From: Afipia massiliensis
GTDB lineage: Bacteria > Pseudomonadota > Alphaproteobacteria > Rhizobiales > Xanthobacteraceae
Length of the DNA stretch: 64,000 nucleotides
Assembly (NCBI RefSeq): GCF_001006325.2
Contig: NZ_LBIA02000001.1
Span: 3,659,501 to 3,723,500 of the forward strand
Direction of reading: 5' to 3'
The notes under the pieces: model-generated
Databases searched by the model: none
Told to the model about the DNA's origin: nothing
What the model saw: only the letters and a program-made list of their open reading frames with translations
In this document: positions 41,979-52,604 of the stretch, one piece after another
Layout of the letters: each line of letters starts with the position of its first letter
Numbering within the stretch: the stretch's first letter is position 1
Program-made: the position numbers and the translations under genes

Positions 41979-43457
41979 ATGCCGGCTGTACAAGAGACGG
42001 TCGATCGGGTTCGCCAGATCGACGTCGATCAATATCGTTATGGATTCGAAACCATCATTGAATCCGAGAAGGCCCCGAAAGGGCTTTCCGAAGACACCGT
42101 CCGATTCATCTCCGCGAAGAAGAACGAACCGGAGTGGATGCTGGAATGGCGTCTTGAAGCGTATCGCCGCTGGCTGACGATGGAAGAGCCGACCTGGGCA
42201 CGCGTCAATTATCCGAAGATCGACTATCAGGACCTCTATTACTATTCCGCGCCGAAGAAGAACGCGCTGGCCTCGCTCGACGAGGTCGATCCGGAAATTC
42301 TGAAGACCTACGAGAAGCTCGGCATTCCGCTGCGCGAGCAGGAGATGCTGGCCGGCGTCGTGCGCCCTGAAGGTGAGCGCCGCGTGGCCGTCGATGCCGT
42401 GTTCGACTCGGTGTCTGTTGCGACGACGTTCCAGGCCGAGCTGAAGGCAGCCGGCGTGATCTTCATGCCGATCTCGGAAGCGATCCGCGAGCATCCCGAT
42501 CTGGTGAAGAAATATCTCGGTACCGTGGTGCCGACTTCGGACAACTATTTCGCGACGCTGAACTCTGCTGTGTTCTCCGACGGCTCGTTCGTTTACGTGC
42601 CGCCGGGTGTGAAATGCCCGATGGAATTGTCGACCTATTTCCGCATCAATGAGCGCAACACCGGCCAGTTCGAGCGCACGCTGATCATCGCCGACAAGGG
42701 CTCATACGTCAGCTATCTCGAAGGTTGCACCGCGCCGCAGCGCGACGAGAACCAGTTGCACGCCGCCGTGGTCGAACTCGTCACCCATGACGATGCCGAG
42801 ATCAAGTACTCGACGGTTCAGAACTGGTATCCGGGAAACTCGGAAGGCAAGGGCGGCATCTACAACTTCGTCACCAAGCGTGGTGACTGCCGTGGCAAGA
42901 ATTCCAAGATTTCGTGGACGCAGGTCGAGACCGGCTCCGCGATCACCTGGAAGTATCCGAGCTGCATCCTGCGCGGCGACAACTCGCGCGGCGAGTTCTA
43001 TTCGATCGCGATTTCGAACGGCTACCAACAGGTCGATTCCGGCACCAAGATGATTCATCTGGGCAAGAACACGACCAGCCGCATCATCTCGAAGGGTATC
43101 GCGGCCGGCGTTTCGCAGAACACCTATCGCGGTCTCGTCACCGCCCATCGCAAGGCAACCGGCGCGCGTAACTTCACCGCGTGCGACTCGCTGCTGATCG
43201 GCGACAAATGCGGCGCGCACACCGTGCCGTATATCGAAGCCAAGAATTCATCGGCGCTGTTCGAGCACGAAGCGACCACGTCGAAGATTTCCGAAGACAT
43301 GCTGTTCTATTGCGTGCAGCGCGGACTAAGCCAGGAAGAAGCCGTGGCGCTGGTCGTCAACGGTTTCGTCAAGGATGTGCTGCAGCAATTGCCGATGGAA
43401 TTTGCGGTCGAGGCTCAGAAGCTGATTTCGATCTCGCTGGAAGGAAGTGTTGGATGA
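41979..43457 (+). CDS. sufB: Fe-S cluster assembly scaffold protein SufB
   Basis: Core of the SufBC2D scaffold where Fe-S clusters are built, 492 residues. Start ATG at 41979 with GGAGGATTGAA upstream. Conserved stretches are [108 protein letters not shown] and [45 protein letters not shown], containing the conserved cysteine and glutamate of the scaffold site. A small hairpin (CGCGGT/ACCGCG, 41947-41964) stands just before the SD. It overlaps sufC (ATGA). No iscR/rrf2 gene is present in front. Confidence 0.98.
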   Translation: MPAVQETVDRVRQIDVDQYRYGFETIIESEKAPKGLSEDTVRFISAKKNEPEWMLEWRLEAYRRWLTMEEPTWARVNYPKIDYQDLYYYSAPKKNALASLDEVDPEILKTYEKLGIPLREQEMLAGVVRPEGERRVAVDAVFDSVSVATTFQAELKAAGVIFMPISEAIREHPDLVKKYLGTVVPTSDNYFATLNSAVFSDGSFVYVPPGVKCPMELSTYFRINERNTGQFERTLIIADKGSYVSYLEGCTAPQRDENQLHAAVVELVTHDDAEIKYSTVQNWYPGNSEGKGGIYNFVTKRGDCRGKNSKISWTQVETGSAITWKYPSCILRGDNSRGEFYSIAISNGYQQVDSGTKMIHLGKNTTSRIISKGIAAGVSQNTYRGLVTAHRKATGARNFTACDSLLIGDKCGAHTVPYIEAKNSSALFEHEATTSKISEDMLFYCVQRGLSQEEAVALVVNGFVKDVLQQLPMEFAVEAQKLISISLEGSVG

Positions 43458-44212
43458 CCGCGTTACTGCAAGTCAAAGGCCTCAAGGTTCAGGTGGAAGA
43501 TAACGAGATCCTTCATGGTCTCGACCTCACCGTGAATCAGGGCGAAGTTCATGCAATCATGGGGCCGAACGGCTCCGGAAAATCGACGCTGAGCCATGTC
43601 ATTGCCGGCAAGCCCGGTTACGATGTCACCGCTGGCGAAATCCTGTTCAAGGGCGAAGACGTTCTGGAGATGGCGCCGGATGAGCGCGCCGCCAAGGGCG
43701 TGTTCCTGGCGTTCCAGTATCCGGTGGAAATTCCCGGCGTCACCACCATGAACTTCCTGCGCACCGCTTTGAATGCCCAGCGCAAGGCGCGCGGCGAAGC
43801 CGAGCTTCTGGTTCCTGATTTTCTGAAGAAGGTGCGTTCCGTCGCGGACTCGCTCAACATTCCGATGGATATGTTGAAGCGCGGCGTCAACGTCGGCTTC
43901 TCTGGTGGCGAGAAGAAGCGCAACGAGATTTTGCAGATGGCGCTGTTCCAGCCGAGCTTGTGCATCCTCGATGAAATGGATTCCGGTCTCGACATCGACG
44001 CACTGCGTGTCGCCGCCGACGGCGTCAACGCGCTGCGCTCGAAGGATCGCGCGATGGTTGTCATCACGCACTATCAGCGGCTGCTGAACTATATCACCCC
44101 GGACTTCGTCCACGTGATGTCGAAGGGGCGCGTCGTGAAGAGCGGCGGCAAGGAACTGGCGCTGGAGCTGGAAGAGTCCGGTTACGCCCAGTTCGAAGAC
44201 AAGGCAGCGTAA
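43454..44212 (+). CDS. sufC: Fe-S cluster assembly ATPase SufC
   Basis: The ABC-type ATPase of the SufBCD complex, 252 residues. Walker A is [17 protein letters not shown], the Q-loop is [13 protein letters not shown], the signature is [18 protein letters not shown], Walker B is [16 protein letters not shown], and the H-loop is [13 protein letters not shown]. The start is the ATG overlapping the sufB stop. Cytosolic; complete. Confidence 0.98.
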   Translation: MTALLQVKGLKVQVEDNEILHGLDLTVNQGEVHAIMGPNGSGKSTLSHVIAGKPGYDVTAGEILFKGEDVLEMAPDERAAKGVFLAFQYPVEIPGVTTMNFLRTALNAQRKARGEAELLVPDFLKKVRSVADSLNIPMDMLKRGVNVGFSGGEKKRNEILQMALFQPSLCILDEMDSGLDIDALRVAADGVNALRSKDRAMVVITHYQRLLNYITPDFVHVMSKGRVVKSGGKELALELEESGYAQFEDKAA

Positions 44213-44223
44213 GCGGGTCCATC

Positions 44224-45549
44224 ATGAACGTTGCATTGGTTAAGCCCACGACGGACCATGCGCTCGGCGAACTGTTCGCCGCGGCGCGCGGCCGTCTGCC
44301 CGGATCGGGCACCGTTGCCGAAGTCCGGCAGAATGCTTTCGACGACTTTGCGCGTCGCGGCCTGCCGCACCGGCGCATCGAGGAATGGAAATACACCGAC
44401 CTGCGCGCCTTGCTGCGTGAGGTCGCGCCACTGGCGCCTGCGCCGGATCAGGCAGATCTTGTGCGCGCTGCGAAAGCGATCAAGTCGCTCGGCATCGATG
44501 GCACGCAGAAGCTGGTTCTCGTCGACGGCGTGTTCGCGCCGCAACTGTCGGATGTGACGGTGCTCGAAGCGGGCGTTCACGTGAAGGCGTTGCGCGAGGT
44601 TCTGGAAGATAACGACAACAAGGTGCGCGCGGATCTGCTGATGACCAGCGTTGCGTCGGATGCGATGATTTCGCTGAACGCCGCGCTGGCAACGGACGGG
44701 GTCGTGATCGACGTGGCCGAAGGCGCCGCGCTCGCAAAGCCGATTCATATCGTTCACGTGGCGACCGATTCAGGCACGTCGCTTGTCACGCGCTCCCTGC
44801 TGAAGATCGGGAAGGGCGCGCGCGCGACATTCGTCGAGAGCTTCGTTGCAGCGGAGGGTGCTGCATCCTACCAGACTCACGACTCTGTCGTGATCTGGAT
44901 TGGTGACGATGCTGAGCTTCAGCATGTCCGCCTGATGGAAGACGCGCTTGACGCCGCCCACATCTCGACCAGCATCGTAACCATCGGCGCCAAAGCGAAG
45001 CTCAACACATTCAACCTGACGAATGGCGGCAACGTCAGCCGCTATCAGGGCTTCATCACGTTCGCCGGCGAAGGCAGCGAGCTGACCACGAACGGCGTCA
45101 ACCTGCTCGGCGCTCGTCGGCATGGCGATACTACGCTTGTGGTCGATCATGCGGTCCCGCACTGCACGAGCCGCGAGGTGTTCCGCGCGGTTCTCGATGA
45201 TCGCGCCCATTCGGTGTTTCAGGGCCGCATCATTGTGCGCCCCGACGCGCAGAAGACCGACGGCAAGATGATGACCCGTGCTCTGTTGCTGTCTGACGAG
45301 GCCGAAGCATCCAACAAGCCGGAGCTGGAGATCTTCGCGGACGACGTGACCTGCGGTCACGGCGCGACCACGGGAGCGCTGGACGAGAGTCTGTTGTTCT
45401 ACCTGCGCGCGCGCGGCTTGCCTGAGAAGGAAGCGCAGGCACTTCTGATCGCAGCTTTCGTCGGCGAGGCCATTGAGTCGATCGTGGATGACAATCTTCG
45501 CGACTTCGCGATCGCCGCGGCCGAGCGATGGCTGGCGACGCGAGGCTGA
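44224..45549 (+). CDS. sufD: Fe-S cluster assembly protein SufD
   Basis: A SufB paralogue and partner in the SufBC2D scaffold, 441 residues. It contains the N-terminal helical region ending in RIEEWKYTDLRALLREVAPL and the beta-helix core (YQTHDSVVIWIGDDAELQHVRLMED). The conserved end of the UPF0051 domain is GRIIVRPDAQKTDGKMMTRALLLSDEAEASNKPELEIFADDVTCGHGATTGALDESLLFYLRARGL. It starts 11 bases after sufC and is followed after two bases by sufS. Confidence 0.97.
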   Translation: MNVALVKPTTDHALGELFAAARGRLPGSGTVAEVRQNAFDDFARRGLPHRRIEEWKYTDLRALLREVAPLAPAPDQADLVRAAKAIKSLGIDGTQKLVLVDGVFAPQLSDVTVLEAGVHVKALREVLEDNDNKVRADLLMTSVASDAMISLNAALATDGVVIDVAEGAALAKPIHIVHVATDSGTSLVTRSLLKIGKGARATFVESFVAAEGAASYQTHDSVVIWIGDDAELQHVRLMEDALDAAHISTSIVTIGAKAKLNTFNLTNGGNVSRYQGFITFAGEGSELTTNGVNLLGARRHGDTTLVVDHAVPHCTSREVFRAVLDDRAHSVFQGRIIVRPDAQKTDGKMMTRALLLSDEAEASNKPELEIFADDVTCGHGATTGALDESLLFYLRARGLPEKEAQALLIAAFVGEAIESIVDDNLRDFAIAAAERWLATRG

Positions 45550-45551
45550 TC

Positions 45552-46793
45552 ATGCATCCGGCAGTAGCCAATGGCTCATATGATGTGGAGCGCGTCCGGC
45601 AGGATTTTCCGGCGCTCGCGCTGAAAGTCTATGGCAAGCCGCTGGTGTACCTCGACAACGCGGCCTCGGCGCAGAAGCCGAACGCCGTGCTTGACCGCAT
45701 GATGGAAGCCTACAAGTCCGAATACGCCAACGTCCATCGCGGCCTGCACTATCTCGCCAACGCGGCGACGGACGCCTACGAGGGCGGCCGGACCAAAGTT
45801 GCGCAGTTCATTAACGCGAAGCGCAACGAAGAGATCATCTTCACACGCAATGCCACTGAGGCCATCAACCTCGTGGCGTCGTCATGGGGTGAGCCGAACA
45901 TCAAGGCAGGCGACGAGATCGTGCTCTCGATCATGGAGCATCACTCGAACATCGTGCCGTGGCATTTCCTGCGCGAGCGATACGGAGCGGTCATCAAGTG
46001 GGCGCCGGTCGATGATGAAGGCAACTTCCTGATCGACGAGTTCGAAAAGCTGCTGACGGCGAAGACCAAGCTCGTCGCCATCACGCAGATGTCGAATGCG
46101 CTCGGCACCGTCGTGCCGGTCAAGGACGTCGTGAAGCTCGCGCATGCGCGTGGCATTCCGGTGCTGGTCGACGGCAGCCAGGCGGCCGTGCATATGGCCA
46201 TCGACGTGCAGGACATCGATTGCGATTTCTATGTCTTCACCGGTCACAAGCTCTACGGGCCGACCGGGATCGGCGTGTTGTACGCAAAGTATGATCACCT
46301 CGTTGCGATGCGCCCTTACAATGGCGGCGGCGAAATGATCCGCGAGGTCGCGAAGGACTGGGTGACCTACGGCGATCCGCCGCACAAGTTCGAGGCCGGC
46401 ACGCCGGCCATCGTCGAATCGATCGGGCTCGGTGCAGCGATCGACTATGTGAATTTGATCGGCAAGGACCGTATCGCCAGGCATGAACACGATCTGCTGA
46501 CCTATGCGACCGACCGGCTGCGCGAGATCAATTCGCTCCGCATTATAGGTACGGCGAAGGGCAAGGGTCCGGTCATCTCTTTCGAAATGACCGGTGCACA
46601 CCCACATGATGTGGCGACGGTCATCGACCGTGGCGGGATCGCGGTCCGGGCAGGCACCCATTGTGTCATGCCACTTCTGGAGCGATTCAACGTGACGGCG
46701 ACGTGCCGTGCCTCATTTGGCATGTATAATACGCGCGCTGAAGTCGATCAGTTGGCGCAGGCGCTTATCAAGGCGCGGGAGCTATTCTCATGA
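45552..46793 (+). CDS. sufS: SufS-type cysteine desulfurase
   Basis: A group II cysteine desulfurase supplying persulfide to the Suf scaffold, 413 residues. Start ATG at 45552 (MHPAVANGSYDVERVRQDFP). Motifs are LVYLDNAASAQKPNAVLDRM, NVHRGLHYLANAATDAYEG, FTRNATEAINLVASSWG, SIMEHHSNIVPW, the PLP lysine in VFTGHKLYGPTGIGVLY and the catalytic Cys in GIAVRAGTHCVMPLLERF. The SufS partner SufE is not encoded in this cluster. It overlaps the following DUF59 gene (ATGA). Confidence 0.97.
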   Translation: MHPAVANGSYDVERVRQDFPALALKVYGKPLVYLDNAASAQKPNAVLDRMMEAYKSEYANVHRGLHYLANAATDAYEGGRTKVAQFINAKRNEEIIFTRNATEAINLVASSWGEPNIKAGDEIVLSIMEHHSNIVPWHFLRERYGAVIKWAPVDDEGNFLIDEFEKLLTAKTKLVAITQMSNALGTVVPVKDVVKLAHARGIPVLVDGSQAAVHMAIDVQDIDCDFYVFTGHKLYGPTGIGVLYAKYDHLVAMRPYNGGGEMIREVAKDWVTYGDPPHKFEAGTPAIVESIGLGAAIDYVNLIGKDRIARHEHDLLTYATDRLREINSLRIIGTAKGKGPVISFEMTGAHPHDVATVIDRGGIAVRAGTHCVMPLLERFNVTATCRASFGMYNTRAEVDQLAQALIKARELFS

Positions 46794-47170
46794 ACGACAC
46801 CATCCAGACGGCCGAACCGGCGGCCCTGAAATTCGATACCCAGTCGGCGCTTCCTCCCGAGGAAACCGAGCGGCTCGGCACGGATATCGTGGCCGCGCTG
46901 AAGACCGTGTTCGACCCCGAAATCCCGGCGGACATCTACGAACTCGGCCTGATCTACAAGGTCGACATCAAGGACGACCGCTCCGTGGACGTACAGATGA
47001 CGCTGACGACGCCGAATTGCCCGGCTGCAGGCGAATTGCCCACCATGGTGGAGAATGCCGTGGCCAGTGTCGCGGGCGTTGGCCCTGTCAGCGTCGCCGT
47101 TGTCTGGGAGCCGACCTGGACCCCCGACCGGATGTCAGACGAGGCGCGCCTCGTCCTCAACATGTGGTGA
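46790..47170 (+). CDS. sufT: SufT/DUF59 (MIP18-family) Fe-S assembly factor
   Basis: A 126-residue MIP18-type protein with EETERLGTDIVAALKTVFDPEIPADIYELGLIYKVDI and MTLTTPNCPAAGELPTMVENAV containing the conserved cysteine. The end NMW is typical of Suf-associated members. SufT proteins help mature Fe-S proteins under high iron-sulfur demand. It is coupled to sufS by ATGA and is followed after 63 bases by the A-type carrier gene. Confidence 0.93.
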   Translation: MNDTIQTAEPAALKFDTQSALPPEETERLGTDIVAALKTVFDPEIPADIYELGLIYKVDIKDDRSVDVQMTLTTPNCPAAGELPTMVENAVASVAGVGPVSVAVVWEPTWTPDRMSDEARLVLNMW

Positions 47171-47233
47171 TTTGAAGTACCGACTCGGCATGTAATCTGA
47201 AGGCGGCATTGAATCGCCGCGGGAAATGACCAA

Positions 47234-47644
47234 ATGACCGGTATGACGCCAAGCACTCCGACACCCGCCGCAAAGCCGGCCGTTCGCCCCCGTCCGCAGG
47301 TCATGCGACTGACGGACGCTGCTGCGTCGCGAGTCAAGGAACTGTCGGCGCGCGCCGACTCCGAGATCGTCGGTCTTCGCGTCGGTATCAAGAACGGCGG
47401 CTGCGCAGGCCAGTCCTACACTGTAGAATATGCCCATGAAGTGCGCCCGACCGATGAAGTGGTCGAGGACAAGGGCGTGAAGGTGCTGGTCGATCCGAAG
47501 GCCGTGCTGTTCCTGCTCGGCACCGAGATGGACTACAAGGCCGACAAGATGCAGGCGCAGTTCATCTTCAACAATCCCAATCAGATCAGCGCCTGCGGTT
47601 GCGGCGAGTCGGTTCAGTTGACCGCCGCGAAAATCGACGGCTGA
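47234..47644 (+). CDS. sufA: A-type Fe-S carrier protein (SufA/IscA, HesB family)
   Basis: A 136-residue carrier that accepts clusters from the Suf scaffold and passes them to apoproteins. The HesB core holds the three ligand cysteines: one in GVKNGGCAGQSYT-like sequence (here GIKNGGCAGQSYTVEYAHE) and two in ISACGCGESVQL. A proline/alanine-rich N-terminal extension of about 22 residues precedes the fold. ATG at 47234 is used; an ATG three codons later is possible. Last gene of the suf run. Confidence 0.95.
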   Translation: MTGMTPSTPTPAAKPAVRPRPQVMRLTDAAASRVKELSARADSEIVGLRVGIKNGGCAGQSYTVEYAHEVRPTDEVVEDKGVKVLVDPKAVLFLLGTEMDYKADKMQAQFIFNNPNQISACGCGESVQLTAAKIDG

Positions 47645-47663
47645 TCGACCCGGTCCGGGGAAA

Positions 47664-48146
47664 ATGGACCGCGATTATCTCATAGACCTCTTTTCGGAAT
47701 TCGGACCCGTCGTGCTGCGGCGGATGTTCAGCGGCTACGGCATCGTCGCCGACGGCGTGAACTTCGCCATGGCGTTGCGCGCAGGCGTCATCTTCAGGGT
47801 CGATGACCTCACGGTCCCTCGCTATGAAGCCGAGGGAGCCAAGCCTTTCCAGTATGAGACCAAAAGCAAGATAGTCGTGGTGAAGTCGTATCGGCATTTG
47901 CCGGAGCGGCTTTACGACGATCCTGAAGAACTGGCTGTGTGGGCGCGCGAGGCTCTGGGTGCGGCGAAACGGGCTGCGGCGAAGAAGTCCGGGGTGAAAA
48001 AACGGGCAACCAAGCTGGCTGCGAAGCCCGTCCCGGCCAAGGCCAGAACGAGCAACGCAAAGTTGTCCGCAGGAAAGAAAGCGCCGGCGAAAGCTGCCAA
48101 AAGCAAGAAAGTCAGCCCGAAACGGGCGCGCGCGAAAAAGCGTTAA
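47664..48146 (+). CDS. TfoX N-terminal domain protein with Lys/Ala-rich tail
   Basis: A 160-residue protein. Residues 1-100 are a TfoX-N fold (YLIDLFSEFGPVVLRRMFSGYGIVADGVNFAMALRAGVIFRVDD, then FQYETKSKIVVVKSYRHLPERLYDDPEELAVWAREAL). Residues about 100-160 are a basic tail of Lys, Ala and Pro (KRAAAKKSGVKKRATKLAAK, KKAPAKAAKSKKVSPKRARA) like histone H1 or AlgP tails, so nucleic-acid binding is likely. TfoX relatives regulate competence in gammaproteobacteria, but isolated TfoX-N proteins have no established role. Its stop overlaps the stop of the convergent cyclase gene by four bases. Confidence 0.85.
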   Translation: MDRDYLIDLFSEFGPVVLRRMFSGYGIVADGVNFAMALRAGVIFRVDDLTVPRYEAEGAKPFQYETKSKIVVVKSYRHLPERLYDDPEELAVWAREALGAAKRAAAKKSGVKKRATKLAAKPVPAKARTSNAKLSAGKKAPAKAAKSKKVSPKRARAKKR

Positions 48147-49210
48147 GCGACCTGAATGCGATCTGTCGGCGAGAATTCGGGATCGGCTTCGCAGATCACC
48201 CGATTGCGGCCGTTGCGCTTGGCCGCATAGAGGCAGGCGTCCGCGCGCTCAATCAGCCTCTCGCGGTCATCGCCGGGCTGCAGCATCGAGACACCGACAG
48301 AAATGGTCACGCGGCCGAGAATCTCGCCCGTCGATTTCTTTTTCAACTGCTTCGACATCACCGCACGGCGGATGTTGTCGGCGACCGTCAGCGCCTGACG
48401 TAGAGCGGTGTTCGGCAGCACCACGGCAAATTCTTCGCCGCCGTAGCGCGCAGTGATGTCCTGACCCTTGGTGGTCTGCTTCAGCGACATCGCGACAAGG
48501 CGCAGCACCTGGTCGCCGGTGAGGTGACCGTAGTTGTCGTTGAAGGATTTGAAGTGGTCGATGTCGAGCATCAGCAAGGATAGCGGCTCGCCGCATTCGG
48601 CCGCGTGCGTAACCGCGTTTTCGATGGCGCGATCGAAGAATTTCCGATTTCCCAGCGAGGTGAGAGGATCGGTCAGGCTTTCGTTGCGAATGGCCTCAAG
48701 ACTGTGCTGGAGGCTGCTGATCTGCTGCTTGGACGTGGCGAGGCGGGCCTCCAGCGCCTTGTTCGTTTCTTGCATCTCCCGCGTCGATGCCACGAGCGCC
48801 TCGACCACGGCCTTGACCTGTTCGCGATCCTTGGCGCCGGACAGTTTCTGGGTGGCGCCCTCGAGATTGCGCCCGAACGTGGACGTCATTCCCAGAGCAT
48901 CCGTGATGAGATTCATCACGTCGTCGATTTCATTGATCACCCGCGTGCCGACCGTGTCGATACGCTCAGTGGTCCGGTTCTGGGAGAGATAGGTTTCGTA
49001 AATCTGCTCGAGGTCGGCCTCGGTCAGTTTGCCGTTGCGACCCAGCGTTTCGTTGATGATCTTGTTGAGCGCGGCGTTGTAGCCGGTCGCGTAAATGTAC
49101 CAAATCTCGTAATTGCGAGGCACTGCGTTCTGACGCAAGGATCGGATTTGACCCAAAGCGACTTCGGCGAACGCCATGGTGCGCTCGTATTCTTCCAGCA
49201 GGCCAATCAC
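48143..49210 (-). CDS. Diguanylate cyclase (GGDEF domain)
   Basis: A soluble 355-residue protein. The N-terminal 150 residues are helical and of unrecognised sensory type (QNAVPRNYEIWYIYATGYNA), followed by a coiled coil (LVASTREMQETNKALEARLATSKQQISSL). The GGDEF domain has DPLTSLGNRKFFD, MLDIDHFKSFNDNYGH, active-site GGEEF in ARYGGEEFAVVLPNT, and CLYAAKRNGRNRV. The residues five positions before GGEEF are KGQD rather than RxxD, so feedback inhibition at the usual I-site is doubtful. It should make c-di-GMP. Confidence 0.93.
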   Translation of the reverse strand: MIGLLEEYERTMAFAEVALGQIRSLRQNAVPRNYEIWYIYATGYNAALNKIINETLGRNGKLTEADLEQIYETYLSQNRTTERIDTVGTRVINEIDDVMNLITDALGMTSTFGRNLEGATQKLSGAKDREQVKAVVEALVASTREMQETNKALEARLATSKQQISSLQHSLEAIRNESLTDPLTSLGNRKFFDRAIENAVTHAAECGEPLSLLMLDIDHFKSFNDNYGHLTGDQVLRLVAMSLKQTTKGQDITARYGGEEFAVVLPNTALRQALTVADNIRRAVMSKQLKKKSTGEILGRVTISVGVSMLQPGDDRERLIERADACLYAAKRNGRNRVICEADPEFSPTDRIQVA

Positions 49211-49344
49211 GTTCGGTGTCCTTCAAGGCGGGCTTCTGCCAGCCTTTGTCAACGAAATGGCTAAAAATATCGAAGGCACGTTAAGGGATGAGAATGAATG
49301 ACCCGTAAACGACATAATCGGCAGACGGGTCAAATAGTTGTAGC

Positions 49345-50760
<1,416 letters not shown>

Positions 50761-51105
50761 TGAGCCTCGAGTCGAAATCGCCGTTCGGACTCTGGAAATT
50801 TCTGTCGCGCTCACCCCGGAACGGCACGCTTTAAGGGCACGGGGAGGAGATATTTGCCGACAGGCGGCTGGCCAGAGAATCGCGTCTCGATTCTGACCGC
50901 GTTGCAGCGGAACATAGGCATGAAACGGCGAAAGTCAATGAATTTGAGGGCGAAAACCGCGAAAAACCTTAATACGACAACAAGTTGAAGGGGTTTCCAG
51001 CCCTCTGGCAGGGATGCATGAACCGCCTTCTTGTCCCTGACGACTATGACATACTGACCGCCGGAACCGGGCCTCGCCAGCCGCGCGGCCCGAGGGGACA
51101 GAATC
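50761..51105. other. Divergent intergenic region between rhlE and the caspase-like gene
   Basis: 345 bases without a convincing gene. It must carry promoters in both directions and is moderately AT-enriched around 50930-50980 compared with the surroundings. A long rhlE leader is possible, as for other cold-inducible helicases, but there is no distinct motif. Confidence 0.4.
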
Positions 51106-52590
51106 ATGGCCATATTTCGGATCGGGACGCTGCTGATCGGCCTCGTTGCGCTGATGACGGCGTTTGCCGCGCCAGCTTCCGCCGAAAGGCGCGTGGCGCT
51201 GGTGATTGGCAACAACGACTATCGCAACGTGCCACGGCTGCAGAAGGCGGTGAACGACGCGCGGACCATGACCGATGCGCTGAAACAGCTCGGCTTCACC
51301 GTGCTGTTCGCTGAAAATCAGACCCGCAAGGCGTTCAGCGAAACGATGTTGGCGTTCGACAAGATTGTTGAGCCGGGCGATACGGCGTTCTTCTTTTTTG
51401 CCGGACACGGATTCGAAATCAACGGCCAGAACTATCTGCTTCCGACGGACATCGCTGCGGTCACGCAAGGGCAGGAAGAGTTGATCCGTGACGGCGCATT
51501 CTCGGCCGAGCGCGTGATTTCACGCCTGCAGGCTCGTGGTGCACGAACCTCGATTTTCGTTTTCGATGCTTGCCGCAATAATCCCTTCGAGGCGACGGGC
51601 ACACGCGCCCTTGGCGGAAGCGGCGGCCTCGCACCAATCTCACCGCCAGAAGGCGTGTTCGTGATTTTCTCCGCGGGCGCAAAGCAGACCGCGCTCGACC
51701 GCCTGAACGACAACGATCCCAATCCCAATTCGGTGTTCACCCGCAGCTTCGTGCGCGAACTGGCGCAACCGGGTCTCAATCTCGTGCAGATCGCCAAGCG
51801 GACCCAGTCCGATGTCCGTCAGATGACGGTGGCGGCGAGCCGGATGCAGACGCCCGCCTATTACGATCAGATCGTCGGTGATTTCGTCTTGAGGCCAGTC
51901 AAGGACGGCGACCGCGCCATCGCGGTCGAGGCGCAAACGCAGGTCGCGGCGCTGCCGGTGCAGCCGACGCCTCCGATTATCATCGATAACGGCAACGCGC
52001 CGATTGCGAGTTTCATGCGCCACAACGGCGGATGGTCGATTGCGTTTTCCATTGCAGACCCGACACTGGCGATTTCCTGGCGGCTCGGCGAGAGCGGCGA
52101 ATTCAAGGAAACCGGTTTCACTGATGCGCTCGATCCGCGCACCCGGCGGCGCATGCCGAACCCTTCGATCGAACTGCCGAACGATGCGCCGGCGGCGACG
52201 ATTCAGGTGCGTTATGTCGATCCGACCGGCCAGATGCAGGGACCGTTTCCGATCAAGTTCGATCCAGAAGCGGCGCTCATCGCCAGCCATCGCAAGCTGC
52301 TGGACATGACGTCGAACAGCTGGCTCTCGTTCGGCGGATACAGCGGCCCGCTGGTTTACTATTCGCAGATATTGTCGTTCCGCTGCGCGGTTCGGGAAAT
52401 GCGCATTGGCATCGACACGACGGTGCCGAACCAGGTGGTCAAGATCCCGCCGTGCAATCCCAGGGATCCGTCCGCCATCCCGGAAAACGCCGCGTCATAC
52501 ATGAAGATTCCCGCATCGACCCGATCCGTTTCAGTCGAACTGACCTATCAGGACGGCAGCCTGTCGGAGATCAAGAACTTCCGGCGATAG
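51106..52590 (+). CDS. Exported caspase-like (peptidase C14) protein
   Basis: A 494-residue protein with a signal peptide (MAIFRIGTLLIGLVALMTAF, cleavage after PASA), so it is exported, probably to the periplasm. The caspase-like p20 domain (about 28-240) has RRVALVIGNNDYRNVPRLQKAVNDA, catalytic His101 in FFFFAGHGFEINGQNYLLP and catalytic Cys156 in FVFDACRNNPF, so the dyad is intact. The C-terminal half (about 265-494) is beta-rich and unrecognised (SWRLGESGEFKETGF, EIKNFRR end). Such proteins are common in Bradyrhizobium-type genomes, and their substrates are unknown. The next gene starts 14 bases after it on the same strand. Confidence 0.92.
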   Translation: MAIFRIGTLLIGLVALMTAFAAPASAERRVALVIGNNDYRNVPRLQKAVNDARTMTDALKQLGFTVLFAENQTRKAFSETMLAFDKIVEPGDTAFFFFAGHGFEINGQNYLLPTDIAAVTQGQEELIRDGAFSAERVISRLQARGARTSIFVFDACRNNPFEATGTRALGGSGGLAPISPPEGVFVIFSAGAKQTALDRLNDNDPNPNSVFTRSFVRELAQPGLNLVQIAKRTQSDVRQMTVAASRMQTPAYYDQIVGDFVLRPVKDGDRAIAVEAQTQVAALPVQPTPPIIIDNGNAPIASFMRHNGGWSIAFSIADPTLAISWRLGESGEFKETGFTDALDPRTRRRMPNPSIELPNDAPAATIQVRYVDPTGQMQGPFPIKFDPEAALIASHRKLLDMTSNSWLSFGGYSGPLVYYSQILSFRCAVREMRIGIDTTVPNQVVKIPPCNPRDPSAIPENAASYMKIPASTRSVSVELTYQDGSLSEIKNFRR

Positions 52591-52604
52591 GAAGGGACCG
52601 TCCC

